A DNA stretch of 64,000 nucleotides from Burkholderia arboris (GTDB lineage Bacteria; Pseudomonadota; Gammaproteobacteria; Burkholderiales; Burkholderiaceae), in the NCBI RefSeq assembly GCF_902499125.1, contig NZ_CABVPX010000041.1, positions 1 through 64,000 of the forward strand, read 5' to 3'. The position numbers and the translations under genes were made by a program. A model generated the notes under the pieces. It worked only from the letters and a program-made list of their open reading frames with translations, was not told the origin of the DNA and ran no database searches. Below are positions 14,760-23,450 of the stretch, in pieces (within the stretch, counting starts at the first letter, position 1; each line of letters opens with the position of its first letter).

Positions 14760-16400
14760 ATGGCAGCTAAAGACGTCGTATTCGGCGATTCCGCCCGTTC
14801 GAAGATGGTCGAAGGCGTGAACATTCTCGCCAACGCAGTCAAGGTCACGCTGGGTCCGAAGGGCCGCAACGTGGTGCTCGAGCGCAGCTTCGGCGGCCCG
14901 ACGGTCACCAAGGACGGTGTGTCGGTCGCGAAGGAAATCGAGCTGAAGGACAAGCTCCAGAACATGGGCGCGCAAATGGTCAAGGAAGTGGCTTCCAAGA
15001 CCAGCGACAACGCAGGCGACGGCACGACGACGGCAACCGTCCTCGCGCAATCGATCGTTCGCGAAGGCATGAAGTACGTCGCATCGGGCATGAACCCGAT
15101 GGACCTGAAGCGCGGCATCGACAAGGCAGTCGCAGCGGCTGTCGAAGAGCTGAAGAAGATCAGCAAGCCGTGCACGACGAACAAGGAAATCGCACAGGTC
15201 GGCTCGATCTCGGCGAACAGCGACACGTCGATCGGCGATCGCATCGCTGAAGCGATGGACAAGGTCGGCAAGGAAGGCGTCATCACCGTCGAAGACGGCA
15301 AGTCGCTGGCCGACGAACTCGACGTCGTCGAAGGCATGCAATTCGACCGCGGCTACCTGTCGCCGTACTTCATCAACAACCCGGAAAAGCAAGTCGCCGT
15401 TCTCGACAACCCGTTCGTGCTGCTGCACGACAAGAAGGTGTCGAACATCCGCGATCTGCTGCCGGTGCTCGAGCAAGTCGCGAAGGCTGGCCGTCCGCTG
15501 CTGATCATCGCTGAAGACATCGAAGGCGAAGCGCTCGCGACGCTGGTCGTGAACAACATCCGCGGCATCCTGAAGACCGTTGCGGTCAAGGCGCCTGGCT
15601 TCGGCGATCGTCGCAAGGCGATGCTGGAAGACATCGCGATCCTGACGGGCGGCCAAGTGATCGCCGAGGAAACCGGCCTGACGCTCGAGAAGGCAACGCT
15701 GGCAGAACTGGGCCAGGCGAAGCGCATCGAAGTGGGCAAGGAAAACACGACGATCATCGACGGCGCAGGCGAAGCCGTGAACATCGAAGCACGTGTGAAG
15801 CAAGTGCGCGCGCAAATCGAAGAAGCGACGTCGGACTACGACCGTGAAAAGCTGCAAGAGCGCGTGGCCAAGCTGGCCGGCGGCGTTGCAGTGATCAAGG
15901 TCGGTGCTGCGACCGAAGTCGAAATGAAGGAAAAGAAGGCACGTGTCGAAGACGCACTGCACGCAACGCGCGCAGCTGTGGAAGAAGGCATCGTGGCAGG
16001 TGGCGGCGTTGCGCTGATCCGCGCTCGCACCGCGATCGCGGCCCTGACCGGCGCGAACGCCGACCAGAACGCCGGCATCAAGATCGTGCTGCGTGCAATG
16101 GAAGAGCCGCTGCGCCAGATCGTCACGAACGGCGGCGAAGAAGCCAGCGTCGTGGTGGCGGCAGTTGCTGCAGGTACGGGCAACTACGGCTACAACGCGG
16201 CAACGGGCGAGTACGTCGACATGGTTGAGGCCGGCGTCGTCGACCCGACCAAGGTCACGCGCACCGCACTGCAGAACGCAGCGTCGGTTGCAGGCCTGCT
16301 GCTGACGACGGACGCGGCTGTCGCAGAACTGCCGAAGGAAGACGCACCGATGCCGGGCGGCATGCCGGGCGGCATGGGCGGCATGGGCATGGACATGTAA
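14760..16400 (+). CDS. groEL: chaperonin GroEL (60 kDa)
   Basis: The protein has 546 residues, the usual length. It begins MAAKDVVFGDSARSKMVEGVN; ATP-binding motifs include GPKGRNVVLE near residue 32 and GDGTTTATVL near residue 86. It ends in the Gly-Gly-Met tail (GGMPGGMGGMGMDM) typical of functional GroEL. It forms the double-ring folding machine with GroES. Codon use is strongly biased toward preferred codons (many GAA/AAG), as expected for a highly expressed gene. Shine-Dalgarno AAGGAG precedes the ATG. Confidence 0.98.
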   Translation: MAAKDVVFGDSARSKMVEGVNILANAVKVTLGPKGRNVVLERSFGGPTVTKDGVSVAKEIELKDKLQNMGAQMVKEVASKTSDNAGDGTTTATVLAQSIVREGMKYVASGMNPMDLKRGIDKAVAAAVEELKKISKPCTTNKEIAQVGSISANSDTSIGDRIAEAMDKVGKEGVITVEDGKSLADELDVVEGMQFDRGYLSPYFINNPEKQVAVLDNPFVLLHDKKVSNIRDLLPVLEQVAKAGRPLLIIAEDIEGEALATLVVNNIRGILKTVAVKAPGFGDRRKAMLEDIAILTGGQVIAEETGLTLEKATLAELGQAKRIEVGKENTTIIDGAGEAVNIEARVKQVRAQIEEATSDYDREKLQERVAKLAGGVAVIKVGAATEVEMKEKKARVEDALHATRAAVEEGIVAGGGVALIRARTAIAALTGANADQNAGIKIVLRAMEEPLRQIVTNGGEEASVVVAAVAAGTGNYGYNAATGEYVDMVEAGVVDPTKVTRTALQNAASVAGLLLTTDAAVAELPKEDAPMPGGMPGGMGGMGMDM

Positions 16401-16456
16401 TCGACTTCGGTCGAGGTGTCCGGAGCGCGCAGCGATGCGCGTTCCAGCCAAAAGAA

Positions 16457-16485
16457 AAGACCCGCAGCGATGCGGGTCTTTTTTT
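16457..16485 (+). terminator. intrinsic terminator of groESL
   Basis: AAGACCCGCA and TGCGGGTCTT form a 10-bp perfect stem with a GCGA loop, followed by a T-run (16479-16485). Confidence 0.92.
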
Positions 16486-16584
16486 ATTTGGCGCGAGGAG
16501 TTTGATGCGCGCGGGGCGGCCGGAACGTCGCGCCCGAAGCGGCGCGGCATGTGCGGCGGCGGGGCCGGCCCGCCGCATCGCGCG

Positions 16585-17451
16585 TCAATGCCGGTGCGAC
16601 GTCCTCAGTACCGGGTCGGCCTTCACGGCCGGCGGCGTGTCCGAATCGTCGTTGCTGCGCGCCCAGAAGAACCGGTCGGGCAGGTAGGCGCCCATGCCGG
16701 GCCGGAACGCGTCGCGCACCGCCTGGTACAGGTATTCCTGCGCCTCGCGGACAGCTTCGGGCGGCTCCTGGCCGTTCGCGAGCAGTGCCGCGATGGCCGC
16801 GCCGAGCGTGTCGGTGATGCCCATCAACCGGTGCGGCGAGCGATCCCACATGTCTTCGCGAAGCTGGCCTTCCTCGCCGTACAGCGTGTTGACGAGCCGG
16901 TGCGAGCCCGTTTCCGACGACAGGATGTATTCGCAGCCCTGCGACAGCAGGTGCGACACGGCCGCGTCGAGATTCGGCGCCTCGGCATCGCCGTCCGGTT
17001 GCGCGAGCGCGATCAGCGTCGCGTGGTCGGCGACCAGCAGCGTGGTTTGCGGCGCCAGCAGGTCGGCGATCGATTCGCGCAGGTCGTCGGCCGCGAGCAC
17101 GTGCTCGTCGTCGAGCGTGAAATCCGGCGCGAGCACGAGCGGCACGCCGTCGTAGTCGGCGACGACTTCGGCGATCGCGCTCACGACTTCCGCGCGCGTG
17201 GCCGCGCCGATCTTGAACGCGGCAACCGGCATGTCTTCGAGCAGCATGCGCGCCTGCGCGGCGACGACGTCGGGGTCGAGGCCGGTCACTTCTTCGCAGG
17301 CGGCCGAGTCGCGCACGGTATAGCCCGTCAGGACGGACACGCCGTGACAGCCCATGCTCGCCAGGGTCATCAGATCGGCTTGGAGGCCGGAGCCGCCGGT
17401 GGGATCGGACAGGCCGAAGGTGAGGACGATCGGAGGGGCGTTGCTGGACAT
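16585..17451 (-). CDS. thiD: hydroxymethylpyrimidine/phosphomethylpyrimidine kinase
   Basis: The protein has 288 residues. It phosphorylates HMP and HMP-phosphate in thiamine synthesis or salvage. Start Met 17451 (MSSNAPPIVLTFGLSDPTGGSG) gives the family-standard N-terminus with the GLSDPTGGSGLQADLMTL substrate motif; the upstream in-frame extension is not family-like. Ribokinase-fold features follow: VLAPDF, the LLVADHATLIALAQ segment and a C-terminal GDT-like MGITDTLGAAIAALLANG region carrying the catalytic Asp-Thr-Gly/Ala anion hole. It is not linked to other thi genes here and no TPP riboswitch was seen upstream. Confidence 0.92.
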   Translation of the reverse strand: MSSNAPPIVLTFGLSDPTGGSGLQADLMTLASMGCHGVSVLTGYTVRDSAACEEVTGLDPDVVAAQARMLLEDMPVAAFKIGAATRAEVVSAIAEVVADYDGVPLVLAPDFTLDDEHVLAADDLRESIADLLAPQTTLLVADHATLIALAQPDGDAEAPNLDAAVSHLLSQGCEYILSSETGSHRLVNTLYGEEGQLREDMWDRSPHRLMGITDTLGAAIAALLANGQEPPEAVREAQEYLYQAVRDAFRPGMGAYLPDRFFWARSNDDSDTPPAVKADPVLRTSHRH

Positions 17452-17704
17452 GTAAAAATGGGGCAAGAGAAAAACGGGAAAGCGACGGAGATGCGGACGG
17501 CGAGGCGCGTGGCCGTTTTCGGCCCTGTGTTGCCCGGCAGGCCGCACTTTTCAACCATTATGCGGTGGAATCCGGCCTGCACGATGGATTTTTTAGCGCA
17601 GCGCAACGTAGTCGCTGTCCTCCAGCGCGATTGCTAGGCAGTCCGGCCCCGACACGGTACCATCATGGCTCCCGAATTTACCGACTTTTCCCGACGCGGC
17701 TAAG

Positions 17705-17875
17705 ATGGAATACAAGAGCTGGATGTGCCTGATTTGTGGCTGGATTTACGACGAAGAAGCCGGGCTGCCGGAAGAGGGCATTGCCCCGGGCACGCGCTGG
17801 GAAGACGTCCCGATCAACTGGACGTGCCCTGAATGCGGCGCCCGCAAGGAAGACTTCGAGATGGTCCAGATCTGA
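17705..17875 (+). CDS. rubredoxin
   Basis: The protein has 56 residues: MEYKSWMCLICGWIYDEEAG then WTCPECGARKEDFEM. The two CxxC pairs (Cys8/Cys11 and Cys41/Cys44) hold a single Fe(Cys)4 centre. It is a small cytoplasmic electron carrier. Its length is typical of the single-domain family. The gene is divergent from thiD with a 250-bp spacer and is 98 bp ahead of the FimL-like gene. In several beta- and gammaproteobacteria a rubredoxin gene lies beside the type IV pilus chemosensory genes, which is relevant to the next gene. Confidence 0.95.
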   Translation: MEYKSWMCLICGWIYDEEAGLPEEGIAPGTRWEDVPINWTCPECGARKEDFEMVQI

Positions 17876-17973
17876 CCGGACCCCTGGCCCACGGACACCC
17901 CGCTCAGGCCTCGCACCGGCCCGGCGCTCGCGCGCCGCGGTTCGCGCGAGCGACTTGACGATGACAGGCGCGC

Positions 17974-19281
17974 GTGTCCATGACGTCCGATCCGGCGAAC
18001 GTTCCCCACCCTGACGCACTGCCCAACCCGCGTGGCGGGGCCGTGCGCGCGGCCGACGCATGGCTTGCGGCGGCCGCCGACGCATTCGAGCGGCACGACG
18101 ATGCGGCTGCGCCGCTTTCCGCGGCCGCGGCCGTGCTGGCGGAGGCCGGCTGGCTGCCGGCCGCGCGTTTCGCCGGGCAACTGGCGGCCGCCGTGCCGCT
18201 CGTCGCCGCCGAGCCGACGCCGGCCGGCTGGCGTGCCGCGCTGCGCGATTTCCGCGCGGCCCTCGGGCGCCACAACCTGCGCGAGCTCGCGTGCTCGCCC
18301 GTTCTCTTCGAGCATTTCCGTGCATTGCGCGCGCAAAGCGCCGCCGACCTGCGTGCGAGCGCGCCGCTCGATGCGCTCGCGCTCGTCGGCCGCGCGGTGC
18401 CGCCGGCCACGCTGCGCGCGTTGCCCGACGCGATGGCGGCCCGGATCCGCGCCCGCTACGAGCAGGCGCTGCTCGGCGTGCTGCGCGCGGAGCACGGTGC
18501 ACCCGACGCTGCGCTGGACGAGCTCGACGCGATGCAGGTCGCGCTCACCGACGACGGCCCCTACGATTTCTGGCGGCTCGCGGTCGCCTGCCTGCGCGCG
18601 CTGCGCGCAAGCGGCGCGCCCGAGCTGAAGCGCTTTCTCGCGCGGACCAATCTGCTGCTCGGCGAGCACGCGCAGGGCCGGCGCAGCGCGCCGCCCGCGC
18701 TCGTGCGCGAGACGGTGGCGCTGCTGTGGCGCGATTTCGCGCTGTTCGGCGCTGCGGCAGAGGACGTCGCGCTCGTCGACGTGCTGCACGACTACGGGCT
18801 GACGGTCGACTGGCACGTGGCCGGCACGCCCGCGTCCGAAGCGTTGTGGGAGGCCGATGCGGCGCGGGCCGAGCACGATGCGCTCGCCGTCGCGCCGACC
18901 CGCGCGCTCGGCGTCGTGACCGTCAACGCGCATGCCTATGAGGATTTCCTGCAGACGGCCGATGCGTCGATGGCCGATCTCGCGGCCGATCCGGCCCGGG
19001 CCGATGCAGGCGCGGCCTGGCACGCGTCCGGCGCCGCCTACCGGGTCGGCACGGCCGCGTGCGCGCTCGGGCTCGGCCATGCGGCACTGCTGGCCGACAC
19101 GCTCGGCCTTGCGTGGCGCCGTGCCGCCCACGGCGTGCCGCTCGCCGACGGCGGCGTCGACGCGCACGGCCACGCGTCCGACATGCTGCGCGCGGCGCTG
19201 CTGAAGATCGCGGCCGGCGTCGCGCCGCCGGACCTTACCGCGGCGTCCGAAGCGCTCGGCACGGCGCTCGGCCGGACCTGA
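17974..19281 (+). CDS. hypothetical Ala-rich protein, possibly FimL/ChpA-N-terminus-like
   Basis: The protein has 435 residues, or 433 if ATG 17980 is used instead of GTG 17974. It is about 20 percent Ala, all-helical in appearance, with no signal peptide or membrane segment. Helical blocks recur: AGWLPAARFAGQLAAAVPLV, WRAALRDFRAALGRHNLRELACSPVLFEHFRAL, FWRLAVACLRALRASGAPELKRFL. The arrangement recalls the degenerate HPt-like N-terminal region of pilus chemotaxis kinases and the scaffold FimL, but no conserved phospho-His or CheA core is visible. The neighbouring rubredoxin supports that link weakly. Function not established. Confidence 0.6.
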   Translation: MSMTSDPANVPHPDALPNPRGGAVRAADAWLAAAADAFERHDDAAAPLSAAAAVLAEAGWLPAARFAGQLAAAVPLVAAEPTPAGWRAALRDFRAALGRHNLRELACSPVLFEHFRALRAQSAADLRASAPLDALALVGRAVPPATLRALPDAMAARIRARYEQALLGVLRAEHGAPDAALDELDAMQVALTDDGPYDFWRLAVACLRALRASGAPELKRFLARTNLLLGEHAQGRRSAPPALVRETVALLWRDFALFGAAAEDVALVDVLHDYGLTVDWHVAGTPASEALWEADAARAEHDALAVAPTRALGVVTVNAHAYEDFLQTADASMADLAADPARADAGAAWHASGAAYRVGTAACALGLGHAALLADTLGLAWRRAAHGVPLADGGVDAHGHASDMLRAALLKIAAGVAPPDLTAASEALGTALGRT

Positions 19282-19463
19282 CGAACAAGGGGACGGGCAC
19301 ATGGCGGCGCCCCTTGTCGCGCGGGCCTGCAACACGCTGCCGACAGCGCCCGCGCGCGTGTTAGAGTGCCGTGTGATCCGCGCGCGCCGTTGCCAGCGTG
19401 GCGCGGCGTTGCTTGTTGATCGCGGCCCGGTCAGGTCGCGGCGTCTTTGCTAAAATTCAAACC

Positions 19464-20042
19464 ATGTCAAAGCCTTCCGATCGCATCAATCTCACCAACC
19501 AGTTCCTGATCGCCATGCCCAACATGGCCGATCCGACGTTCTCGGGAACGGTGGTCTATCTTTGCGATCACAGCGAGCGCGGTGCGCTCGGCCTCGTCAT
19601 CAATCGTCCTACCGATATCGATCTCGAATCGCTGTTCAACCGCATCGACCTGAAGCTCGACATCGAGCCGCTGCTGCACATTCCCGTGTACTTCGGCGGC
19701 CCGGTCCAGACCGAGCGCGGCTTCGTGCTGCACGAGCCGGTGGAAGGCGCGAGCTACAACTCGTCGATGTCCGTCGACGGCGGGCTGGAGATGACGACGT
19801 CGAAGGACGTGCTCGAGGCGGTCGCGACGGGCACCGGCCCGAAGCGCTTCCTGCTGACGCTCGGCCATGCCGGGTGGGGCGCAGGGCAGCTCGAGGAAGA
19901 AATTTCCCGCAACGGCTGGCTCACCGTGGCCGCCGATCCGCGCATCGTGTTCGACACGCCGGCCGAAGAGCGTTTCGAAGCCGCACTCGGCCTGCTCGGC
20001 GTCAGTTCGTCGATGCTGTCCGGCGAAGCAGGGCACGCATGA
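19464..20042 (+). CDS. YqgE/AlgH family protein
   Basis: The protein has 192 residues. Met 19464 (MSKPSDRINLTNQFLIAMPNM) is the family start; the upstream in-frame extension is not conserved-looking. Family motifs are LTNQFLIAMPNMADPTFSGT, HSERGALGLVINRP, YFGGPVQTERGFVLH and GHAGWGAGQLEEEI. The biochemical role is unknown (AlgH was linked to alginate regulation in Pseudomonas). The TGA overlaps the ATG of ruvX, and yqgE-ruvX-pyrR-pyrB is a conserved gammaproteobacterial/betaproteobacterial gene string. Confidence 0.93.
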   Translation: MSKPSDRINLTNQFLIAMPNMADPTFSGTVVYLCDHSERGALGLVINRPTDIDLESLFNRIDLKLDIEPLLHIPVYFGGPVQTERGFVLHEPVEGASYNSSMSVDGGLEMTTSKDVLEAVATGTGPKRFLLTLGHAGWGAGQLEEEISRNGWLTVAADPRIVFDTPAEERFEAALGLLGVSSSMLSGEAGHA

Positions 20043-20488
20043 GTGGCGCGAGCGCGCGCGATGCGACGCTCCTGGCGTTCGACTACGGCGAAAAACGGAT
20101 CGGCGTCGCGGTCGGCAACGCGTTGACGCGCTCGGCCCGTGCGCTCGTCGTGATCCAGAATCTGAACCGCGAACACCGCTTCAAGGCGGTCGGCGACCTG
20201 CTGGCCGAATGGCGGCCGGACGCGCTCGTCGTCGGCCTGCCGATGCATCCTGATGGCACGCCGCACGACATGACGCAGCAGGCGAAGCGCTTCGGCAACC
20301 AGCTGAACGGCCGCTTCGGGCTGCCGGTCACGTGGGTCGACGAGCGCTATTCGTCGGTCGAGGCCGAGGCCGGGCTGCGCGAGCGCAACGTGCGCGGCCG
20401 TGCCCGCGCGGAGATGCTCGATGCCGAGGCCGCACGCGTCATCCTTCAACAGTATCTCGATCAATTGTCCGACCATGAGCACCATTGA
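20039..20488 (+). CDS. ruvX: RuvX/YqgF-type RNase H-like nuclease
   Basis: The protein has 149 residues. Motifs of the YqgF fold: LAFDYGEKRIGVAVGN (first catalytic Asp), VVGLPMHPDGTPHDM, VTWVDERYSS (Asp-Glu) and LDAEAARVILQQYL (last acidic residue). The family is described as a Holliday-junction resolvase and/or pre-16S rRNA 5'-end nuclease. ATG at 20039 overlaps the yqgE stop; its own stop overlaps pyrR by 14 bp, so the trio is translationally coupled. Confidence 0.93.
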   Translation: MSGASARDATLLAFDYGEKRIGVAVGNALTRSARALVVIQNLNREHRFKAVGDLLAEWRPDALVVGLPMHPDGTPHDMTQQAKRFGNQLNGRFGLPVTWVDERYSSVEAEAGLRERNVRGRARAEMLDAEAARVILQQYLDQLSDHEHH

Positions 20489-20987
20489 TGCCGAGGCGCT
20501 TTACCGCGTCCTGCTCGACCAGATTCGCGCCGCGTACGGCACGGCGTTCGCCGAACCGGGCGGCCCGCGCCTCGCCGGCATTCACAGCGGCGGCGCATGG
20601 CTGGCCGAGCGTCTCGCGCGCGATCTTGGCGCACCGGCGTTCGGCGTCGTGAACGTCGCGCTGCACCGCGACGACTACGCGAAGAAGGGGTTGCACAGCC
20701 AGGCCAGCCCGACGTCGCTGCCGTTCGACGTCGACGGCGCGCGCATCGTGCTCGTCGACGACGTGCTGTACACCGGGCGCACCGTGCGCGCGGCGCTCAA
20801 CGAACTGTTCGACTACGGCCGTCCGGCCGCGGTCGAACTCGCGGTGCTCGCCGATCGCGGCGGCCGCGAACTGCCGGTCGCCGCCCGCTTCGCGGGCGGT
20901 ACGCTCGACGTGCCGGCCGGCACGACGCTCGTGCTCGCGCGCGACGACGCGCAGTTCACGCTGAGCGTCGATCCGCACGGCGCCTGA
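20475..20987 (+). CDS. pyrR: PyrR bifunctional regulator / uracil phosphoribosyltransferase
   Basis: The protein has 170 residues. The PRPP-binding loop is VLVDDVLYTGRTVRAAL (about 92-108), and GIHSGGAWLAERLARDL and LHRDDY complete the PyrR-type PRTase fold. It lies directly ahead of pyrB, the normal place. In Gram-positive bacteria PyrR controls pyr mRNA attenuation; in Gram-negatives that role is less certain. I see no obvious attenuator in the 73 bp between pyrR and pyrB. Confidence 0.92.
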   Translation: MSTIDAEALYRVLLDQIRAAYGTAFAEPGGPRLAGIHSGGAWLAERLARDLGAPAFGVVNVALHRDDYAKKGLHSQASPTSLPFDVDGARIVLVDDVLYTGRTVRAALNELFDYGRPAAVELAVLADRGGRELPVAARFAGGTLDVPAGTTLVLARDDAQFTLSVDPHGA

Positions 20988-21060
20988 ACGACACGCGAAC
21001 CGTATCCCGGGCCGCTGGTTTGCACCGCGGCCCGTTTGCATAGTTGGAATCACGCATACC

Positions 21061-22092
21061 ATGACCACCGACACCACTGGCCGCACCGGCAATCCCGCTG
21101 CGGCCGCGAGCCCCGACCGGTTCCGCTACGGTTTCCTGAAGGGCAACCCGCAGCTCACGAAAAACGGCGAGCTGAAGCACCTGCTGTCGATCGAGGGCCT
21201 GCCGCGCTCGATCGTCAATCACATCCTCGATACGGCCGAGCAGTTCGTCAGCGTGACGGACCGTGAAGTGAAGAAAGTGCCGCTGCTGCGCGGCAAGTCC
21301 GTGTTCAACCTGTTCTTCGAGAACTCGACGCGCACGCGCACGACCTTCGAGATCGCCGCGACGCGCCTGTCGGCCGACGTGCTGAACCTGAACATCAACG
21401 CGTCGTCGACGAGCAAGGGCGAATCGCTGCTCGACACGATCAACAACCTGTCGGCGATGCATGCCGACCTGTTCGTCGTGCGCCACGCATCGAGCGGCGC
21501 GCCGTACCTGATCGCCGAGCACTGCGCGCCGCACGTGCACGTGATCAACGCCGGCGACGGCCGCCATGCGCACCCGACGCAGGGCCTGCTCGACATGTAC
21601 ACGATCCGTCACTACAAGCGCGACTTCACGAAGCTGCGCGTGGCGATCGTCGGCGACATCCTGCATTCGCGCGTCGCGCGTTCCGACATTCACGCGCTCA
21701 CCACGCTCGGCGTGCCGGAAGTGCGCGCGATCGGCCCGCGCACGCTGCTGCCGGGCGGGCTCGAGCAGATGGGCGTGAAGGTGTTTCACAACCTCGACGA
21801 AGGGCTGAAGGGCGTCGACGTGATCATCATGCTGCGCCTGCAGAACGAGCGGATGAGCGGCGCGCTGCTGCCGTCCGCGCAGGAATACTTCAAGACGTGG
21901 GGCCTGACGCCCGAGCGCCTCGCGCTCGCCGCGCCCGACGCGATCGTGATGCACCCGGGCCCGATGAACCGCGGCGTCGAGATCGATTCGCAGGTCGCCG
22001 ACGGCCCGCAGTCGGTGATCCTCAACCAGGTCACGTTCGGCATCGCCGTGCGGATGGCGGTGATGGGCATCGTCGCCGGCAACAGCGACTGA
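21061..22092 (+). CDS. pyrB: aspartate carbamoyltransferase catalytic chain
   Basis: The protein has 343 residues and catalyses carbamoyl-phosphate + aspartate to carbamoyl-aspartate, the first committed pyrimidine step. Motifs: FFENSTRTRTTFEIAATRL (STRT carbamoyl-phosphate site), GAPYLIAEH, NAGDGRHAHPTQGLLDMYT and MHPGPMNRGVEI. It has an N-terminal extension of about 30 residues compared with E. coli PyrB, as in the Pseudomonas type that assembles with an inactive dihydroorotase. No pyrI is present. It is followed 52 bp later by exactly such a pyrC homologue. Confidence 0.96.
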   Translation: MTTDTTGRTGNPAAAASPDRFRYGFLKGNPQLTKNGELKHLLSIEGLPRSIVNHILDTAEQFVSVTDREVKKVPLLRGKSVFNLFFENSTRTRTTFEIAATRLSADVLNLNINASSTSKGESLLDTINNLSAMHADLFVVRHASSGAPYLIAEHCAPHVHVINAGDGRHAHPTQGLLDMYTIRHYKRDFTKLRVAIVGDILHSRVARSDIHALTTLGVPEVRAIGPRTLLPGGLEQMGVKVFHNLDEGLKGVDVIIMLRLQNERMSGALLPSAQEYFKTWGLTPERLALAAPDAIVMHPGPMNRGVEIDSQVADGPQSVILNQVTFGIAVRMAVMGIVAGNSD

Positions 22093-22144
22093 GCCCGCTT
22101 TCGCGCATCCTTATTCACGCAAACAACGCATTCACTGACAGCGC

Positions 22145-23431
22145 ATGAAGATTCATATCAAAGGCGGCACGCTGATCGATCCGGTCGCCGGCACCGAGCG
22201 GCAGGCCGACGTATTCGTCGCGGCCGGCAAGATCGTCTCGATCGCCGAGGACCGCAAGGCGCCGGCCGATTTCAACGCCGCGAAGACCATCGACGCAACG
22301 GGCCTGATCGTCGCGCCCGGCCTCGTCGACCTGTGCGCGCGGCTGCGCGAGCCCGGCTACGAACACAAGGCGACGCTCGCGTCCGAGATGGCCGCGGCCG
22401 TCGCGGGCGGCGTCACGACGCTCGTGTGTCCGCCGGATACCGACCCCGTGCTCGACGAGCCGGGCCTCGTCGAGATGCTCAAGTTCCGTGCGCGCAACCT
22501 GCACCAGGCGAACGTGCACCCGCTGGGCGCACTGACGGTCGGCCTCAAGGGTGAAGTGATCACCGAGATGGTCGCGCTGACCGAGTCCGGCTGCGTCGGC
22601 TTCACGCATGCGAACGTGCCGGTGCGCGACACGCAGGTGCTGCTGCGCGCGCTGCAGTACGCGAGTACCTACGGCTACACGACGTGGCTGCGTCCGCTCG
22701 ACGCGTTCATCGGCCGCGGCGGTGTCGCCGCGAGCGGTGCGCTCGCGTCGCGGCTCGGTCTGTCCGGCGTGCCGGTCGCGGCCGAGACGATCGCGCTGCA
22801 CACGATCTTCGAACTGATGCGCGTGACCGGCGCGCGGGTGCACCTCGCGCGTCTGTCGTCCGCGGCCGGCCTCGCGCTTGTGCGCGAGGCGAAGGCCGAA
22901 GGGCTGCCGGTGACCTGCGACGTCGGCGTGAACCATCTGCATCTGATCGACGTCGACATCGGCTACTTCGATTCGCAGTTCCGGCTCGATCCGCCGCTGC
23001 GCAGCGAGCGCGATCGCGAAGCGATCCGCGTGGCGCTCGCCGACGGCACGATCGATGCGATCTGCTCCGACCACACGCCGGTCGACGACGACGAGAAACT
23101 GCTGCCGTTCGGTGAAGCGACGCCCGGCGCGACGGGGCTCGAGCTGCTGCTGTCGCTGACGCTGAAGTGGGCGGACGAGACGCGTACGCCGCTCGCGCAG
23201 GCGCTGCGCCGCATCACGTCCGCGCCGGCCGATGTGCTGCAGTTGCCGGCAGGCCGCCTGGCCGAGGGCGGCGCGGCCGATCTGTGCGTGTTCGACCCGC
23301 GCGGACACTGGCGCGTCGAGCCGCGTGCGCTGAAGAGCCAGGGCCACAACTCGCCGTTCCTCGGTTACGAACTGCCGGCTACCGTGCGCGCGACGCTCGT
23401 GGCCGGGCAGGTCGCGTTCGAGCGCCACTGA
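22145..23431 (+). CDS. pyrC: dihydroorotase-like protein, probably catalytically inactive (PyrC'/PyrX)
   Basis: The protein has 428 residues with the overall amidohydrolase fold: GLIVAPGLVDL, GGVTTLVCPPDTDPVLD, ICSDHTPVDDDEKLLPFGEA and a C-terminal GAADLCVFDP. The metal motif DxHxHLR is changed to D62-L-C64-A-R66-LR, so both zinc-binding histidines are missing, and the usual later SDDG-type segment reads THAN. This matches the inactive PyrC' subunit that Pseudomonas uses to stabilise PyrB. A separate active dihydroorotase must then be encoded elsewhere. It is annotated as pyrC by position only. Confidence 0.88.
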   Translation: MKIHIKGGTLIDPVAGTERQADVFVAAGKIVSIAEDRKAPADFNAAKTIDATGLIVAPGLVDLCARLREPGYEHKATLASEMAAAVAGGVTTLVCPPDTDPVLDEPGLVEMLKFRARNLHQANVHPLGALTVGLKGEVITEMVALTESGCVGFTHANVPVRDTQVLLRALQYASTYGYTTWLRPLDAFIGRGGVAASGALASRLGLSGVPVAAETIALHTIFELMRVTGARVHLARLSSAAGLALVREAKAEGLPVTCDVGVNHLHLIDVDIGYFDSQFRLDPPLRSERDREAIRVALADGTIDAICSDHTPVDDDEKLLPFGEATPGATGLELLLSLTLKWADETRTPLAQALRRITSAPADVLQLPAGRLAEGGAADLCVFDPRGHWRVEPRALKSQGHNSPFLGYELPATVRATLVAGQVAFERH

Positions 23432-23450
23432 ACCACGCCGGACCTTCGCC

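Noticed and set aside
14399..16550. Minus-strand open frames opposite groES/groEL
   Set aside because: Shadow frames caused by biased codon use in highly expressed chaperonin genes.
17452..17704. TPP riboswitch upstream of thiD
   Set aside because: The conserved THI-box segments were not found on the minus strand of this gap.
20988..21060. Possible PyrR-type attenuator between pyrR and pyrB
   Set aside because: Only short GC inverted repeats are visible, without a terminator T-run or an anti-terminator partner.
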